From the NCBI RefSeq assembly GCF_013283795.1, contig NZ_JABSOD010000009.1, forward strand, positions 1 through 64,000: 64,000 nt of DNA, given 5' to 3'. Positions 49,305 to 60,846 of this stretch are shown here, piece by piece. The first letter of the stretch is position 1. Every line of letters starts with the position of its first letter. A program made the translations under genes and the position numbers. The notes beneath the pieces were generated by a model, which ran no database searches, was not told the DNA's origin, and saw only the letters and a list, made by a program, of their open reading frames with translations. Source of the stretch: Rheinheimera lutimaris. GTDB taxonomy: Bacteria > Pseudomonadota > Gammaproteobacteria > Enterobacterales > Alteromonadaceae.

Positions 49305-50423
49305 TTAAGCGTTTAATGCCACTTTAGGCTCAACAAAGGCAAAACCCAGGGCTTCGGCAACACTTTGGTTGGTTACCTGGCCGTTCATCACGTTCAGACC
49401 ATTCATTAAGTGTGCGTCATCCAGCAATGCCTGCTTATAACCTTTATTGGCTAAGCGCAGAATAAACGGCAGGGTGGCGTTGTTTAATGCGAAAGTAGAG
49501 GTGCGTGGCACAGCACCCGGCATGTTCGCTACGCAATAGTGCACTACGTCATCAACAATATAGGTAGGATCGGCGTGCGTAGTTGCTTTAGACGTTTCGA
49601 CACAACCGCCCTGGTCAATGGCTACGTCAACGATAGCTGAGCCAGGTTTCATGCGTTTGATATGTTCTTTGGTTACCAGCTTGGGTGCGGCTGCACCCGG
49701 CACCAATACGCCACCGATAACCAGATCGGCTGCCAGCACTTCCTGCTCTAATGCATCTGCAGTAGAGTAAATGGCTTTAACCGCGCCGTTGAACTGAGCA
49801 TTAATACGACGCAGTACATCTACGCTGCGATCCAGTACTGTTACATCAGCACCTAAACCCAGCGCCATTTGTGCTGCGTTGGTACCCACCATACCGCCAC
49901 CAATAACTACTACTTTGGCCGGTGCTACGCCCGGTACACCGCCTAACAGCATGCCTCGACCGCCGCAGGATTTTTCCAGCGCACGGGCACCGGCCTGAAT
50001 TGACATACGCCCGGCAACTTCTGACATCGGTGCCAACAGCGGTAAACCACCACGGTTGTCGGTAACGGTTTCATAGGCGATACAGATAGCTTTAGATTTA
50101 ATTAAATCTTCGGTTTGCGGTAAATCCGGTGCCAGGTGCAGGTAAGTAAACAGGATTTGGCCTTCGCGCAGCATGGCACGCTCAACCGCTTGCGGCTCTT
50201 TTACTTTAACAATCATCTCTGCTTTGGCGAAAACCTCTGCAGCTGTTGACAGTACTGTTGCGCCGGCAGCGGTGTAATCTTCGTCAGTAAAACCGATACC
50301 CATGCCGGCGTTGGTTTCTACCAGTACACTGTGTTTATGGTTTACCAGCTCACGTACGCTGGCCGGGGTCATACCTACACGGTATTCGTGGTTTTTAATC
50401 TCTTTTGGTACGCCAATGATCAT
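49305..50423 (-). CDS. ald: Alanine dehydrogenase
   Basis: NAD-dependent oxidation of L-alanine to pyruvate and ammonia, or the reverse. The 372-aa chain has the family start [20 protein letters not shown], the catalytic Lys in VKVKEPQ and His in FTYLHLAPD, and the Rossmann motif [15 protein letters not shown]. It ends with the [19 protein letters not shown] block. It is divergent from an Lrp regulator across 148 bases, the usual arrangement in which Lrp controls ald in response to leucine or alanine. Confidence 0.96.
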   Translation of the reverse strand: MIIGVPKEIKNHEYRVGMTPASVRELVNHKHSVLVETNAGMGIGFTDEDYTAAGATVLSTAAEVFAKAEMIVKVKEPQAVERAMLREGQILFTYLHLAPDLPQTEDLIKSKAICIAYETVTDNRGGLPLLAPMSEVAGRMSIQAGARALEKSCGGRGMLLGGVPGVAPAKVVVIGGGMVGTNAAQMALGLGADVTVLDRSVDVLRRINAQFNGAVKAIYSTADALEQEVLAADLVIGGVLVPGAAAPKLVTKEHIKRMKPGSAIVDVAIDQGGCVETSKATTHADPTYIVDDVVHYCVANMPGAVPRTSTFALNNATLPFILRLANKGYKQALLDDAHLMNGLNVMNGQVTNQSVAEALGFAFVEPKVALNA

Positions 50424-50571
50424 CGTTTTATGCCCTTTTCTGAGGTTATAGTTGGCCGAGGTAAAATATGTGCGCAGTATACTGCTAACTTTGTAGAATT
50501 AATGCTTGTTTTGTGGCCTTGGGGTAGTGCAAAATTCTGTTTAAATTTAAAAAGCGAATTTTTTAGCTGCT

Positions 50572-51060
50572 ATGTACTCTTTAAGTAAAAGTATCAAGAA
50601 GTTAGATAGAATAGACCGCAAAATACTGCTGGAATTGCAGCGTGATGGTCGCTTAGCCAATGTTGAACTGGCACGCAGGGTAGGGCTTAGCCCAACGCCT
50701 TGCCTGGAACGGGTGCGAAAGTTGGAAGCCGAAGGCGTGATCTTAGGCTATACCGCTCAGGTAGACCCGCAAAAAGTTGGCGCGGCCTTGTTAGTGTTTG
50801 TTGAGATAACCTTAAGCAAAACCTCGCCGGAAGATTTCGATGAGTTCAGCAAGGCGGTGCAGAAGCTGGAGGAAATTCAGGAGTGCCATCTGGTATCCGG
50901 CAGTTTCGACTTTTTGCTGAAAACCCGGGTAGCCAATATGGCGGCCTACCGTGAACTGTTGGGCGAAACCCTGCTCAGACTGCCCAGTGTGCGGGAAAGC
51001 CGCACCTATGTGGTGATGGAAGAGGTGAAACAAACTACCTTTGTTGCCATCAGCAGTTAA
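50572..51060 (+). CDS. lrp: Leucine-responsive regulatory protein Lrp
   Basis: A 162-aa Lrp/AsnC regulator: N-terminal HTH (LDRIDRKILLELQRDGRLANVELARRVGLSPTPCLERVRKL) and C-terminal RAM effector domain with the ligand loop around VSGSFDFLLKTRVANMAAYRELL. The residues are close to E. coli Lrp over most of the length. The 148-base gap to ald is AT-rich and should hold binding sites for both genes. ftsK follows 119 bases later, as in enterobacteria. Confidence 0.94.
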   Translation: MYSLSKSIKKLDRIDRKILLELQRDGRLANVELARRVGLSPTPCLERVRKLEAEGVILGYTAQVDPQKVGAALLVFVEITLSKTSPEDFDEFSKAVQKLEEIQECHLVSGSFDFLLKTRVANMAAYRELLGETLLRLPSVRESRTYVVMEEVKQTTFVAISS

Positions 51061-51179
51061 AAAGCGGTTCAGTTGCGCTTCACGGATGCACTTTTACAGT
51101 GTCTCTGGTATCTTAGCCGGTAGTATTCCGCCCCGGTGCGCTTGAATAAAAACGATGATAAAAAGGTAGGGCCTGTCAT

Positions 51180-53639
51180 TTGCAGAACAGAGTTTATTTT
51201 CCGTTAAACGGTGTGCAGCGTTTGCTCGAAGTCGGTTTAATCATATTTTCCGGCTTTGCCTTATTTCTGTTGCTGGCATTGTTATCTTTTGATCCGGCCG
51301 ATCCGAGCTGGTCACAAACCGGCTATCAGAGCAGCGTGCATAATTATGCCGGCCCCATTGGTGCTTGGCTGGCTGATCTGTTGTTATTCAGTTTTGGCTG
51401 GATTGCGTATTTAATGCCGTTTTTGTTCGCGCTGGCCGGTTATCTGTTGTTTAAGCGTTTTCATGATTTGATGAGCCTGGATTACCTGATCCTCGGCTTG
51501 CGTATTATTGGCCTGGTGTTAACTTTGCTTACGGCCACAGCAATCAGCAGCCTGAACTTTAATGATATTTTCTATTTTTCATCCGGTGGCGTGATAGGTG
51601 ATGTCGTCAGCGGCGCCTTGTTACCGTACTTCAACTTTATCGGCACCATCTTATTACTGTTATGTGGTTTTGCTACCGGTTTAACCCTGATGACCGGAAT
51701 TTCCTGGTTAACGGTTGCTGATGCGCTGGGCGCGGCCTGCTATGCCGGTGCACAATTTGTGATGTCAGTACCGCAGCGCTTACGTGAGCGCGGCAAAGAT
51801 GACTACGACCCTTTTGCTGCTGAACCGGCAGAAGATGAATTTGACGACGAGCCGGCTGTGACATTGGAAAAGCCCCGCAGAACGCCGCAACTGAGTAAAC
51901 CTGTGGCTGACAGCCTGCCGATAACACCATTAAATGCCAAAACCGAAGCCAAAGCGTTTTACAGCGTGGATACGCTGGCTGATGAGCAATTGTCGTTCAG
52001 CGCCATTGATGAGTCTGAATCTGAGCTGCGTCGGGGTGAAACGTTGCAGCAGTTAGATTTGCCGCCAGCGCCTGAAATAGAAACTATCTTACACGAACTG
52101 ACCGATGACGAAGATGACAGCGAAGAGGTGTCACACTTGCTGGAAGAGCTGCCGTCACTGGCGTTGCTTGACCGGCCCGATAAAGCGGTTAACCCGATAG
52201 ACCCGGCGGATTTAGAGCGGGTATCGCGGCTGGTAGAAACCAAGCTGCTGGATTTTAACGTAGAAGCCAATGTGGTAGGGGTGCACCCGGGCCCGGTGGT
52301 TACACGGTTTGAACTTGATTTAGCCCCGGGTGTAAAAGTCAGTAAAATTACCGGACTGGCCAAAGATTTGGCCCGCTCGTTATCGGCTATAAGTGTTCGG
52401 GTAGTAGAAGTTATCCCGGGTAAATCTTTTATTGGTCTCGAGCTGCCGAATAAGCATCGCGAAATTGTGCGGTTGTCTGAAGTGATCGGTGATGAGGTGT
52501 TCGACAACTCTAAATCGCCGCTTACCATGGTGCTGGGCAAAGATATTGCCGGTAAATCGGTAGTGGCAGATTTGGCCAAAATGCCGCACTTATTGGTAGC
52601 CGGTACCACCGGCTCCGGTAAATCGGTCGGCGTTAACGTAATGATTTGTAGTTTGCTGTATAAATCGACGCCGGATGATGTGCGCTTTTTAATGATTGAC
52701 CCGAAAATGCTGGAGCTGTCAATTTATGAGGGCATTCCGCATTTATTAACCGAAGTAGTTACCGATATGAAAGACGCTGCCAATGGCCTGCGTTGGTGTG
52801 TTGGTGAAATGGAGCGGCGCTATAAATTAATGTCGGCGCTGGGTGTGCGTAACCTGAAGGGTTATAACGTCAAAGTTAAAGAAGCGATAGCAGAGGGTGC
52901 ACCACTGAAAGATCCGCTGTGGCGGGCGTCAGACGATATGCGCACGGAAGCACCGCTGTTAGAAAAACTGCCGTCTATCGTGGTGGTGATAGATGAATTT
53001 GCTGACATGATGATGATTGTCGGCAAGAAGGTGGAAGAGCTGATTGCCCGTATTGCGCAAAAAGCCCGTGCTGCCGGCATTCATTTGATTTTAGCAACTC
53101 AGCGGCCTTCGGTTGATGTCATTACCGGTTTGATTAAAGCCAATATCCCAACGCGGATTGCCTTTCAGGTGTCATCAAAAATTGACTCCCGTACCATTTT
53201 AGATCAGCAAGGCGCCGAAAGCTTATTGGGCCAGGGCGACATGTTGTATTTGCCGCCGGGCTCCGGGGTGCCGACACGGGTGCATGGCGCCTTTGTTGAC
53301 GACCACGAAGTGCATGCCGTAGTGGCCGATTGGAAAAAACGCGGCCGGCCAAACTACATTGCTGAAATTTTAAGCGGTGAAACTACCGAAGAAAACTTAT
53401 TACCCGGTGAAACACTCGAAGGTGACGACGGTGAAGCTGATCCTCTGTACGACCAGGCGGTAGCTTTTGTTACTGAATCGCGCCGCGCCTCGGTGTCGGG
53501 CGTACAGCGTAAGTTCCGTATTGGCTACAACCGTGCCGCCCGTTTGGTAGAACAAATGGAGCACAGTGGTATTGTCAGTGGCCCGGGCCACAATGGTAAC
53601 CGTGAAGTGATGGCGCCTCCGCCACCTAAAGGATATTAA
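51180..53639 (+). CDS. ftsK: DNA translocase FtsK
   Basis: FtsK anchors at the divisome and pumps DNA to clear the septum and activate XerCD at dif. This 819-aa version has four membrane segments in the first ~180 residues, a short acidic linker (about 200-335) in place of the very long E. coli linker, the motor with Walker [12 protein letters not shown] near residue 480 and Walker [12 protein letters not shown], and the C-terminal gamma winged helix ([22 protein letters not shown]) that reads KOPS. Start is TTG at 51180. lolA begins directly after its stop. Confidence 0.96.
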   Translation: MQNRVYFPLNGVQRLLEVGLIIFSGFALFLLLALLSFDPADPSWSQTGYQSSVHNYAGPIGAWLADLLLFSFGWIAYLMPFLFALAGYLLFKRFHDLMSLDYLILGLRIIGLVLTLLTATAISSLNFNDIFYFSSGGVIGDVVSGALLPYFNFIGTILLLLCGFATGLTLMTGISWLTVADALGAACYAGAQFVMSVPQRLRERGKDDYDPFAAEPAEDEFDDEPAVTLEKPRRTPQLSKPVADSLPITPLNAKTEAKAFYSVDTLADEQLSFSAIDESESELRRGETLQQLDLPPAPEIETILHELTDDEDDSEEVSHLLEELPSLALLDRPDKAVNPIDPADLERVSRLVETKLLDFNVEANVVGVHPGPVVTRFELDLAPGVKVSKITGLAKDLARSLSAISVRVVEVIPGKSFIGLELPNKHREIVRLSEVIGDEVFDNSKSPLTMVLGKDIAGKSVVADLAKMPHLLVAGTTGSGKSVGVNVMICSLLYKSTPDDVRFLMIDPKMLELSIYEGIPHLLTEVVTDMKDAANGLRWCVGEMERRYKLMSALGVRNLKGYNVKVKEAIAEGAPLKDPLWRASDDMRTEAPLLEKLPSIVVVIDEFADMMMIVGKKVEELIARIAQKARAAGIHLILATQRPSVDVITGLIKANIPTRIAFQVSSKIDSRTILDQQGAESLLGQGDMLYLPPGSGVPTRVHGAFVDDHEVHAVVADWKKRGRPNYIAEILSGETTEENLLPGETLEGDDGEADPLYDQAVAFVTESRRASVSGVQRKFRIGYNRAARLVEQMEHSGIVSGPGHNGNREVMAPPPPKGY

Positions 53640-54251
53640 ATGCTGCGTAGTATGTTAGCTGTTGTATTGTGTTGTGTTTCTGCCACTGCGTTGGCGCAAA
53701 ATGCTGAGCAAACGCTGCAGCGTAAGCTGGCGACAATCAAAAGTTTCTCCGCTGGCTTTGAGCAGCAAGTGTTTGACGAGCAACAGCAACTGCTGCAACA
53801 AGGTAAGGGCGAATTGATGCTGAAGCAACCGGCGTTGTTTCGTTTTGAAACCACAGAGCCGGAGCCGAATTTATTTATCGGCGATGGCAGCAGCTTATGG
53901 TTTTACAATGAACCGCTGGAACAGTTAACTATTTATGATGCCGCCAACGAAGTTAACCGTACGCCTTTTGTGCTGCTGACCTCAACTAAAGCTGAACTGT
54001 GGGCGCAATATGACGTTGAGCAGCAGGGCGAGCAATTTGTTATTCGCTCGAAAGCTGCAGACAGCCCGGTCGTGCAGCTAACGCTGAGTTTTTCCGGCGC
54101 GGCATTATCAAAAATGCAGGTGTTGGATATGAACCGGCAAACCAGCGAATTTAACTTTACCCTGGTGCAGTTAAATATTGCGCTGGACGATGAGCTGTTT
54201 CGCTTTGAACCGCCGGCCGGCACCGATATCGACGATCAACGGCAGCGATAA
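53640..54251 (+). CDS. lolA: Outer-membrane lipoprotein carrier LolA
   Basis: A periplasmic chaperone that carries lipoproteins from LolCDE to LolB. The 203-aa precursor has a signal peptide ending ATALA, then [21 protein letters not shown] and the hydrophobic core strands [20 protein letters not shown] and [16 protein letters not shown]. The ATG directly follows the ftsK stop. The ftsK-lolA-rarA-crcB-serS order matches, with an added crcB, the ftsK-lolA-rarA-serS order of enterobacteria. Confidence 0.95.
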   Translation: MLRSMLAVVLCCVSATALAQNAEQTLQRKLATIKSFSAGFEQQVFDEQQQLLQQGKGELMLKQPALFRFETTEPEPNLFIGDGSSLWFYNEPLEQLTIYDAANEVNRTPFVLLTSTKAELWAQYDVEQQGEQFVIRSKAADSPVVQLTLSFSGAALSKMQVLDMNRQTSEFNFTLVQLNIALDDELFRFEPPAGTDIDDQRQR

Positions 54252-54256
54252 GCAGC

Positions 54257-55596
54257 GTGAACTCATTACCGTTAGATTTTGCTGATGATTTTCGCCCGCT
54301 GGCCGCGCGGATGCGTCCGCGTAACCTGGCGGAATATGCCGGCCAGCAGCACTTAATTGGTGACGGCAGTGCGCTGAAAAAAGCCATTGAGGCCGGCCGG
54401 GTATTTTCGCTGATTTTATGGGGGCCGCCGGGAACCGGTAAAACCACCCTGGCGGAAGTGATTGCCAGCCATGCCGATGCCGCAATTATCAAATTATCTG
54501 CTGTTACCTGTGGCATTAAAGAAATTCGCGAGGCTATTGCGCAGGCTCAGCAACGCCAACAACAGTATCAGCAACGTACTTTGCTGTTTGTCGATGAAGT
54601 GCACCGCTTTAATAAAAGCCAGCAAGATGCTTTTTTACCCTTTATTGAAGATGGCACCATTATTTTTATCGGTGCCACCACCGAAAACCCGTCTTTTGCG
54701 CTTAATAACGCTATTTTATCCCGTGCCCGCGTCTGTGTATTAAAAGCGCTCAGTGATACCGATTTACACCAGGTATTGCAGCAAGCCTTAACAGACAAAG
54801 AGCGGGGCTTGGGTAATGAGGCCATCAGTTTAGCCGCAGATGCAGAGCAGCTGTTATTGCAACTGGCCGCCGGCGATGCGCGTAAATTGCTTAACTTGTT
54901 GGAGCAGGCGGCAGAGCTGACTGATGCTCAGGCAGACGGCAAAGTGATCCATTTTGACACCTTAAAACATCTGGTACCAAAGCAATTACCCGGTTTTGAT
55001 AATCAGGGCGATATGTTTTATGACCTGATCTCAGCCTTTCATAAATCAGTGCGTGGCTCAGACCCCGATGCAGCGCTGTACTGGTACTGCCGGATACTGG
55101 CCGGTGGCGGTGACCCGTTGTATGTGGCCAGGCGCCTGCTGGCTATTGCCAGCGAGGATATCGGTAATGCCGATCCGCGAGCGCTTACGCTGGCATTAAA
55201 TGCCTGGGATACTTTTGAACGGGTAGGCCCGGCAGAAGGCGAGCGGGCTATTGCCCAGGCTGCAGTCTATATGGCATTAGCGCCGAAAAGTAATGCGGTG
55301 TACAGTGCGTTTAAGCAATTGCGGCAGCTGGTGGCTGAGCAGCCGGCGTATGAGGTGCCGCTGCATTTACGTAATGCGCCGACAAAATTAATGCAGCAAT
55401 TGGGGTTTGGCGAAGGCTATCGCTATGCACATGACGAGCAGGGCGCTTATGCGGCCGGCGAACGTTATTTGCCGGCTGAATTGGCCGGGCAGCAGTTTTA
55501 TCGACCGGTTGACCGCGGTATGGAAAAACAGCTGGCGGAAAAGTTGCGCTATCTTAAACAGTTAGATGCAGACAGCCCGCGTAAAAGGGATAAATA

Positions 55597-55597
<1 letters not shown>
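54257..55597 (+). CDS. rarA: Replication-associated recombination ATPase RarA (MgsA)
   Basis: A clamp-loader-like AAA+ ATPase that acts at stalled replication forks together with SSB. The 446-aa length is typical. It has [21 protein letters not shown], Walker [12 protein letters not shown], Walker [13 protein letters not shown], sensor 1 GATTENPSF and the family tetramerisation domain ([23 protein letters not shown]). The start is GTG at 54257, five bases past the lolA stop. Confidence 0.96.
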
Positions 55598-57269
<1,672 letters not shown>

Positions 57270-57338
57270 GGTTGAATGACAGTACCCGCCTTGTAAAGCC
57301 TTAGCTATACTTAGCTGGTGCAATACAAGGACGGGTAA

Positions 57339-57485
57339 ATGACAAATAAACCACGAAAAAGTTTAAAGCAAAGTAATCCGGCGCTGATGCGGGCGATTTA
57401 TTGGGCCATTATTATTGGTATTGCCGCGGTATTTGCTATTGTCACTTTAGAGGCGATGTTAGGGATTTTTCGCGATAGTCTGTAA
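57339..57485 (+). CDS. 48-aa single-pass membrane peptide
   Basis: A short frame with AAGGACG at a good distance before its ATG. It encodes a basic N-terminus (TNKPRKSLKQSNPALMR), one membrane helix at about residues 18-42 (IYWAIIIGIAAVFAIVTLEA) and a short tail (GIFRDSL). The positive-inside pattern predicts a cytoplasmic N-terminus. I do not recognise a family. It lies alone between serS and the convergent tus genes, 19 bases from tusE. Confidence 0.6.
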   Translation: MTNKPRKSLKQSNPALMRAIYWAIIIGIAAVFAIVTLEAMLGIFRDSL

Positions 57486-57504
57486 AGAAAATGCCGGTAA
57501 TGAC

Positions 57505-57840
57505 TTACAGGCATTTTGCCGGTTTAGGCAGACCGGCAATGCGGGTAGCTTGTTTGGCGGGGCCCTGTGGAAATAACTTAAACAGGTATTTGCTGTTGCC
57601 TTTGTCCGGCCCTAACTGCTGCGCCATAGCTTTAACCAAAATGCGCATCGCCGGTGAGGTATTAAACTCCAGATAAAACTGCCGGACAAAATGTACCACC
57701 TCCCAATGTGCAGCAGTTAAACTTATACTTTCCAACTGAGCAAATTCCTCTGCAACCTGCTCACTCCAATCCTGTACATTGGCCAGATAACCGTGTTTAT
57801 CCAGCGCGAGGCCGTTGCCGTTTAACATCAGTTCTGCCAT
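57505..57840 (-). CDS. tusE: Sulfur relay protein TusE (DsrC-like)
   Basis: TusE accepts persulfide sulfur from TusBCD and hands it to MnmA for 2-thiouridine formation in tRNA. The 111-aa product ends KPAKCL with the functional penultimate Cys. [25 protein letters not shown] and [28 protein letters not shown] are the DsrC-family blocks. It overlaps tusB by 13 bases and is the last gene of the tusDCBE run. Confidence 0.93.
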   Translation of the reverse strand: MAELMLNGNGLALDKHGYLANVQDWSEQVAEEFAQLESISLTAAHWEVVHFVRQFYLEFNTSPAMRILVKAMAQQLGPDKGNSKYLFKLFPQGPAKQATRIAGLPKPAKCL

Positions 57841-58097
57841 AGCAGCACCTGTTGCGCATCAATAGTCAGTTGTAGCCAACGCTCTGCACTTAGCGCTGTA
57901 ATACCGGGTTGTGCGGTTAGTTGCCGCAGGCTGATATCGCTGTCCAGGGCATAAACTTGTGCTGTTGGCCAGGTAATATCGCTGCGCGCACACAGATAAA
58001 CCGCATCTTGTCTGAGCAGGATGGCATCGTCAGGCAAACATATCACCGCTAAGTCGCTGATGTTTACTGCAGGATTAATAATATTAATGAGTTTCAT
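57828..58097 (-). CDS. tusB: Sulfur relay protein TusB (DsrH-like)
   Basis: An 89-aa subunit of the hexameric TusBCD sulfur-transfer complex. Sequence conservation in this family is weak; the call rests on length, the [14 protein letters not shown] and [13 protein letters not shown] segments, and position between tusC and tusE. It starts one base after the tusC stop. Confidence 0.85.
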   Translation of the reverse strand: MKLINIINPAVNISDLAVICLPDDAILLRQDAVYLCARSDITWPTAQVYALDSDISLRQLTAQPGITALSAERWLQLTIDAQQVLLWQN

Positions 58098-58098
58098 C

Positions 58099-58455
58099 TT
58101 AACCGGTGATCACATGATGTTGTTTATGCAGCAGTTCGGCTATGGCATCTTTATCTAATAGCGTTGCGCCGATGCTGAGTGCGCTTGCATCTATGCCTCG
58201 CTCTGTCAGTGCCTGGTGGCAAACATAGACCTGGTCGACATCGTACAAGCCAAATAATTTAAAGCTGCGCGGGTAGGCTTTAAGTCTAAAGTCCGGTTGA
58301 TCCAGTGTCGGCAACAGCTGATATACCGCATCGCCGCTAAACAGCACACTGACATTATGCTCTACCGCTGCCAGGGCCAGTATCAAATCCAGCGCTTCGC
58401 GGCCTTTACTGTTATTAAACGGACTGTGACGTTGCAAGACTAAAATATTACGCAT
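58099..58455 (-). CDS. tusC: Sulfur relay protein TusC (DsrF-like)
   Basis: A 118-aa DsrE/F-fold subunit of TusBCD. LVLQRHSPFNNSKGREALDLILALAA and VSVLFSGDAVYQLL match the family, as does VYVCHQALTERGI. Its start overlaps the tusD stop by one base, indicating coupled translation. Confidence 0.92.
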   Translation of the reverse strand: MRNILVLQRHSPFNNSKGREALDLILALAAVEHNVSVLFSGDAVYQLLPTLDQPDFRLKAYPRSFKLFGLYDVDQVYVCHQALTERGIDASALSIGATLLDKDAIAELLHKQHHVITG

Positions 58456-58817
58456 TAAAACTGCACCAGTTTGTCAATGTCGGCCTGGCGCATGGCAAAT
58501 TCAGCCAGCCCGGCGGCAGTGTAACCTTGGCGCGCAGACAGTGTATTGCTGACAACGCCGCGCTTTTCGGCTGCGGTAACACAAAACAATAACGGGATAT
58601 TGTGCCGGCGGCAAAATGCGGCCAATTCAGCACTGAAGTCCGGTTCGTCGGCCGGTAAGTCAATATTGGCAGCGGCACAATTTACCGCGTCCTGATACAG
58701 AAAAATGTGATCGATACGGTGGCCATGATTAAGCGCTGTTTTGGCAAACAGCAGCATAGCCGGCACACTCTGGCTGGCAAAGCCGTCTGATGTAAGCAAT
58801 AAGCCAAAACGTGTCAT
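58455..58817 (-). CDS. tusD: Sulfurtransferase TusD (DsrE-like)
   Basis: The catalytic subunit of TusBCD, which accepts sulfur from TusA. The ATG at 58817 gives 120 aa beginning TRFGLLLTSDGFAS; an upstream ATG at 58829 adds four residues. The active Cys lies in LLFCVTAAEKRGV near residue 80, as in the family. It is the first gene of tusDCBE, just after the terminator of the upstream gene, so its promoter probably overlaps that hairpin region. Confidence 0.93.
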   Translation of the reverse strand: MTRFGLLLTSDGFASQSVPAMLLFAKTALNHGHRIDHIFLYQDAVNCAAANIDLPADEPDFSAELAAFCRRHNIPLLFCVTAAEKRGVVSNTLSARQGYTAAGLAEFAMRQADIDKLVQF

Positions 58818-58834
58818 AACGTAATCCACAATAA

Positions 58835-58861
58835 AAAATGCCCCGACGAGCGGGGCATTTT
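58835..58861 (-). terminator. Terminator of the Bax-inhibitor-like gene
   Basis: AAAATGCCCCG (58835-58845) pairs with CGGGGCATTTT (58851-58861). The minus strand continues with TTATTG. It separates the gene from the tus operon. Confidence 0.85.
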
Positions 58862-58894
58862 AACCAATAACCTTAGCCACGCAAAGCGCTGTGG

Positions 58895-59563
58895 TTAGTC
58901 ATCACCACCGAAAACACCCAGCAGCTGCAGTAAGTTAACAAAAATGTTAAATACATTCAGGTACAAGCTTACAGTAGCACGGATATAGTTGGTTTCGCCG
59001 CCGTTGATAATACGGCTGGTATCAAACAGGATCAGTGCTGACATAATCAGAATAATGGCGGCGCTGATGGTTAGGCTCAGGGCCGGAATAGCAAGGAAGA
59101 TATTTGCCAGCGCGGCAACTAACACCACAATCAGACCAACCATTAAAAAACCGCCCATAAAAGAGAAATCTTTACGGGTGGTTAAAACATAAGCGGACAA
59201 ACTGAAGAATATCAGTGCTGTACCACCTAAGGCTTGCATAATAAGTGCAGGGCCGTTAGCTAAACCGGCATAATAGTTCAGCATTGGGCCTAAAGAGGCA
59301 CCCAGTGCGCCGGTAAAGGCGAACACCCAAAAAATGCCGCTGGCTGAGTCCGCTTTCTTATTTACCACAAACAGCATAATAAAGCCGGCAACAAAAAAGA
59401 CCAGAGACATCATCGGTGACATGTTCATCGCCATAGCAATACCGGCTGTCACCGCACTGAACGTCAGCGTCATTGCTAACAGAAAATAAGTGTTACGCAG
59501 TACTTTATTAATCTCGATACTGCGTCCGGCAGTACCCAGAGTAGTGGTTTCTCTGTATGACAT
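58895..59563 (-). CDS. Bax inhibitor-1 / YccA family membrane protein
   Basis: A 222-aa inner-membrane protein with seven hydrophobic segments, of the TMBIM/YccA family; YccA in E. coli modulates FtsH. The ATG at 59563, after AGGAG, starts SYRETTTLGTAGRSIEINKVLRNTY, the usual family opening. The frame extends to 59680, but the 39 extra residues are hydrophilic and unlike the family. The C-terminal TSRIINGGETNYIRATVSLYLNVFNIF block is strongly conserved and the C-terminus is FGGDD. Confidence 0.93.
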   Translation of the reverse strand: MSYRETTTLGTAGRSIEINKVLRNTYFLLAMTLTFSAVTAGIAMAMNMSPMMSLVFFVAGFIMLFVVNKKADSASGIFWVFAFTGALGASLGPMLNYYAGLANGPALIMQALGGTALIFFSLSAYVLTTRKDFSFMGGFLMVGLIVVLVAALANIFLAIPALSLTISAAIILIMSALILFDTSRIINGGETNYIRATVSLYLNVFNIFVNLLQLLGVFGGDD

Positions 59564-59726
59564 AGTTATGTTCTCCTGATACAAAGGTTTATCAACGCAT
59601 TTGACGACATCATAGCCGGTTAGTTCCGCACAGACCAGTACCCGACGAGACAATTTCGGCTTGGCGTTAATATTTTGCATTTAATGCTTTCTTTTAATGT
59701 GTTAACTGATTAATATACGCGTCGCC

Positions 59727-59817
59727 GGAGGGATGGCAGAGCGGTTTAATGCACCGGTCTTGAAAACCGGCGTGGGTTAATAGCCCACCGAGAGTTCGAA
59801 TCTCTCTCCCTCCGCCA
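59727..59817 (+). tRNA. tRNA-Ser(UGA), copy 1
   Basis: A 91-base class II tRNA with encoded CCA. The acceptor stem GGAGGGA pairs with TCCCTCC; the anticodon loop CTTGAAA gives TGA; the long variable arm is GCGTGGGTTAATAGCCCACC-like. The promoter differs from the other copies: a TAATAT -10 at 59711-59716 with a weak -35. Confidence 0.97.
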
Positions 59818-59820
59818 CTA

Positions 59821-59844
59821 AAACCACCTCAGGGTGGTTTTTTT
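59821..59844 (+). terminator. Terminator of tRNA-Ser copy 1
   Basis: AAACCACC pairs with GGTGGTTT around TCAG and is followed by TTTT. Starts three bases past the CCA end. Confidence 0.88.
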
Positions 59845-59956
59845 GTTGGTCTATATCAATGTTAGCCGGGAAGCTGTTTTTTCAGCGATAAACTGTACGA
59901 TAAATGGCTTTGTTGTTGTTTTACTAAGCAAACGGCTGAAAATAACAAAAAAGCCC

Positions 59957-59985
59957 TTTACAAAGTCCGGTGCAGTTTTTAATAT
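59957..59985 (+). promoter_or_regulatory. Promoter of tRNA-Ser copy 2
   Basis: TTTACA and TAATAT with a 17-base spacer, followed by a GC-rich discriminator (GCGCCC). The start site falls only about 8 bases before the mature tRNA. The same promoter recurs before copies 3 and 4. Confidence 0.85.
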
Positions 59986-59999
59986 GCGCCCTGTAACGC

Positions 60000-60090
60000 G
60001 GAGGGATGGCAGAGCGGTTTAATGCACCGGTCTTGAAAACCGGCGTGGGTTAATAGCCCACCGAGAGTTCGAATCTCTCTCCCTCCGCCA
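60000..60090 (+). tRNA. tRNA-Ser(UGA), copy 2
   Basis: Identical in sequence to copy 1, with its own promoter 15 bases upstream. Confidence 0.97.
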
Positions 60091-60093
60091 CTT

Positions 60094-60117
60094 AAACCAC
60101 CTCAGGGTGGTTTTTTT
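60094..60117 (+). terminator. Terminator of tRNA-Ser copy 2
   Basis: Same 8-bp stem and T-run as after copy 1. Confidence 0.88.
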
Positions 60118-60229
60118 GTTGGTCTATATCAATGTTAGCCGGGAAGCTGTTTTTTCAGCGATAAACTGTACGATAAATGGCTTTGTTGTTGTTTTACTAA
60201 GCAAACGGCTGAAAATAACAAAAAAGCCC

Positions 60230-60258
60230 TTTACAAAGTCCGGTGCAGTTTTTAATAT
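60230..60258 (+). promoter_or_regulatory. Promoter of tRNA-Ser copy 3
   Basis: TTTACA, 17 bases, TAATAT; identical to the copy 2 promoter. Confidence 0.85.
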
Positions 60259-60272
60259 GCGCCCTGTAACGC

Positions 60273-60363
60273 GGAGGGATGGCAGAGCGGTTTAATGCAC
60301 CGGTCTTGAAAACCGGCGTGGGTTAATAGCCCACCGAGAGTTCGAATCTCTCTCCCTCCGCCA
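60273..60363 (+). tRNA. tRNA-Ser(UGA), copy 3
   Basis: Identical in sequence to copies 1, 2 and 4. Confidence 0.97.
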
Positions 60364-60366
60364 CTT

Positions 60367-60390
60367 AAACCACCTCAGGGTGGTTTTTTT
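60367..60390 (+). terminator. Terminator of tRNA-Ser copy 3
   Basis: Same 8-bp stem and T-run as after copies 1 and 2. Confidence 0.88.
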
Positions 60391-60502
60391 GTTGGTCTAT
60401 ATCAATGTTAGCCGGGAAGCTGTTTTTTCAGCGATAAACTGTACGATAAATGGCTTTGTTGTTGTTTTACTAAGCAAACGGCTGAAAATAACAAAAAAGC
60501 CC

Positions 60503-60531
60503 TTTACAAAGTCCGGTGCAGTTTTTAATAT
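60503..60531 (+). promoter_or_regulatory. Promoter of tRNA-Ser copy 4
   Basis: TTTACA, 17 bases, TAATAT; identical to the copy 2 promoter. Confidence 0.85.
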
Positions 60532-60545
60532 GCGCCCTGTAACGC

Positions 60546-60636
60546 GGAGGGATGGCAGAGCGGTTTAATGCACCGGTCTTGAAAACCGGCGTGGGTTAAT
60601 AGCCCACCGAGAGTTCGAATCTCTCTCCCTCCGCCA
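60546..60636 (+). tRNA. tRNA-Ser(UGA), copy 4
   Basis: Identical tRNA body. Unlike copies 1-3 it is not followed by the hairpin terminator; the next bases are CTTTCCCGCAATAAGC. The 210 bases from here to uvrY hold no gene I can support. Confidence 0.97.
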
Positions 60637-60846
60637 CTTTCCCGCAATAAGCTTTTTTAACTCATCACTTAGAAAATTACCGTTAATACAATTCAATTGT
60701 TTCATAATATTAACCTTTCTGGCACACTTAATGCCAACTTGCCAAAACCGGCGATCCAAGTCTAATTTGTTTAGCAAAACGCGGCATGCCCGGCTATGCT
60801 AGACAACAATAATAATTCTAATAACCAGTGAAGCGGAGAAGCGAAA

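Larger units (their letters stand above)
59727..60636 (+). repeat. 273-bp tandem repeat carrying tRNA-Ser(UGA), three full units plus a fourth tRNA
   Basis: The units 59727-59999, 60000-60272 and 60273-60545 are essentially identical in tRNA, terminator, spacer and promoter. A fourth tRNA (60546-60636) ends the array, and the sequence beyond it is unrelated. The only difference noticed is one base just after the first tRNA (CCACTAAAACC against CCACTTAAACC). Near-identity including spacers implies recent amplification or ongoing conversion. Confidence 0.95.

Noticed and set aside
59834-60568. Three identical 62-aa frames at 59834, 60107 and 60380
   Set aside because: They are the spacer of the 273-bp tRNA repeat running into the next tRNA. 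The frame crosses a terminator and a promoter, so it is not coding.
59727-60636. Repeat array as a CRISPR locus
   Set aside because: The period is 273 bases, the repeated element is a complete tRNA and the spacers are identical. CRISPR arrays have short repeats and different spacers, and no cas gene is near.
60565-60777. 70-aa minus-strand frame ending RERDSNSRWAINPRRFSRPVH
   Set aside because: The C-terminal half is the antisense of tRNA-Ser copy 4, a well-known source of false genes. The N-terminal part (MKQLNCINGNFLSDELKK) has a passable ribosome binding site but no family resemblance, and could at most be a remnant.
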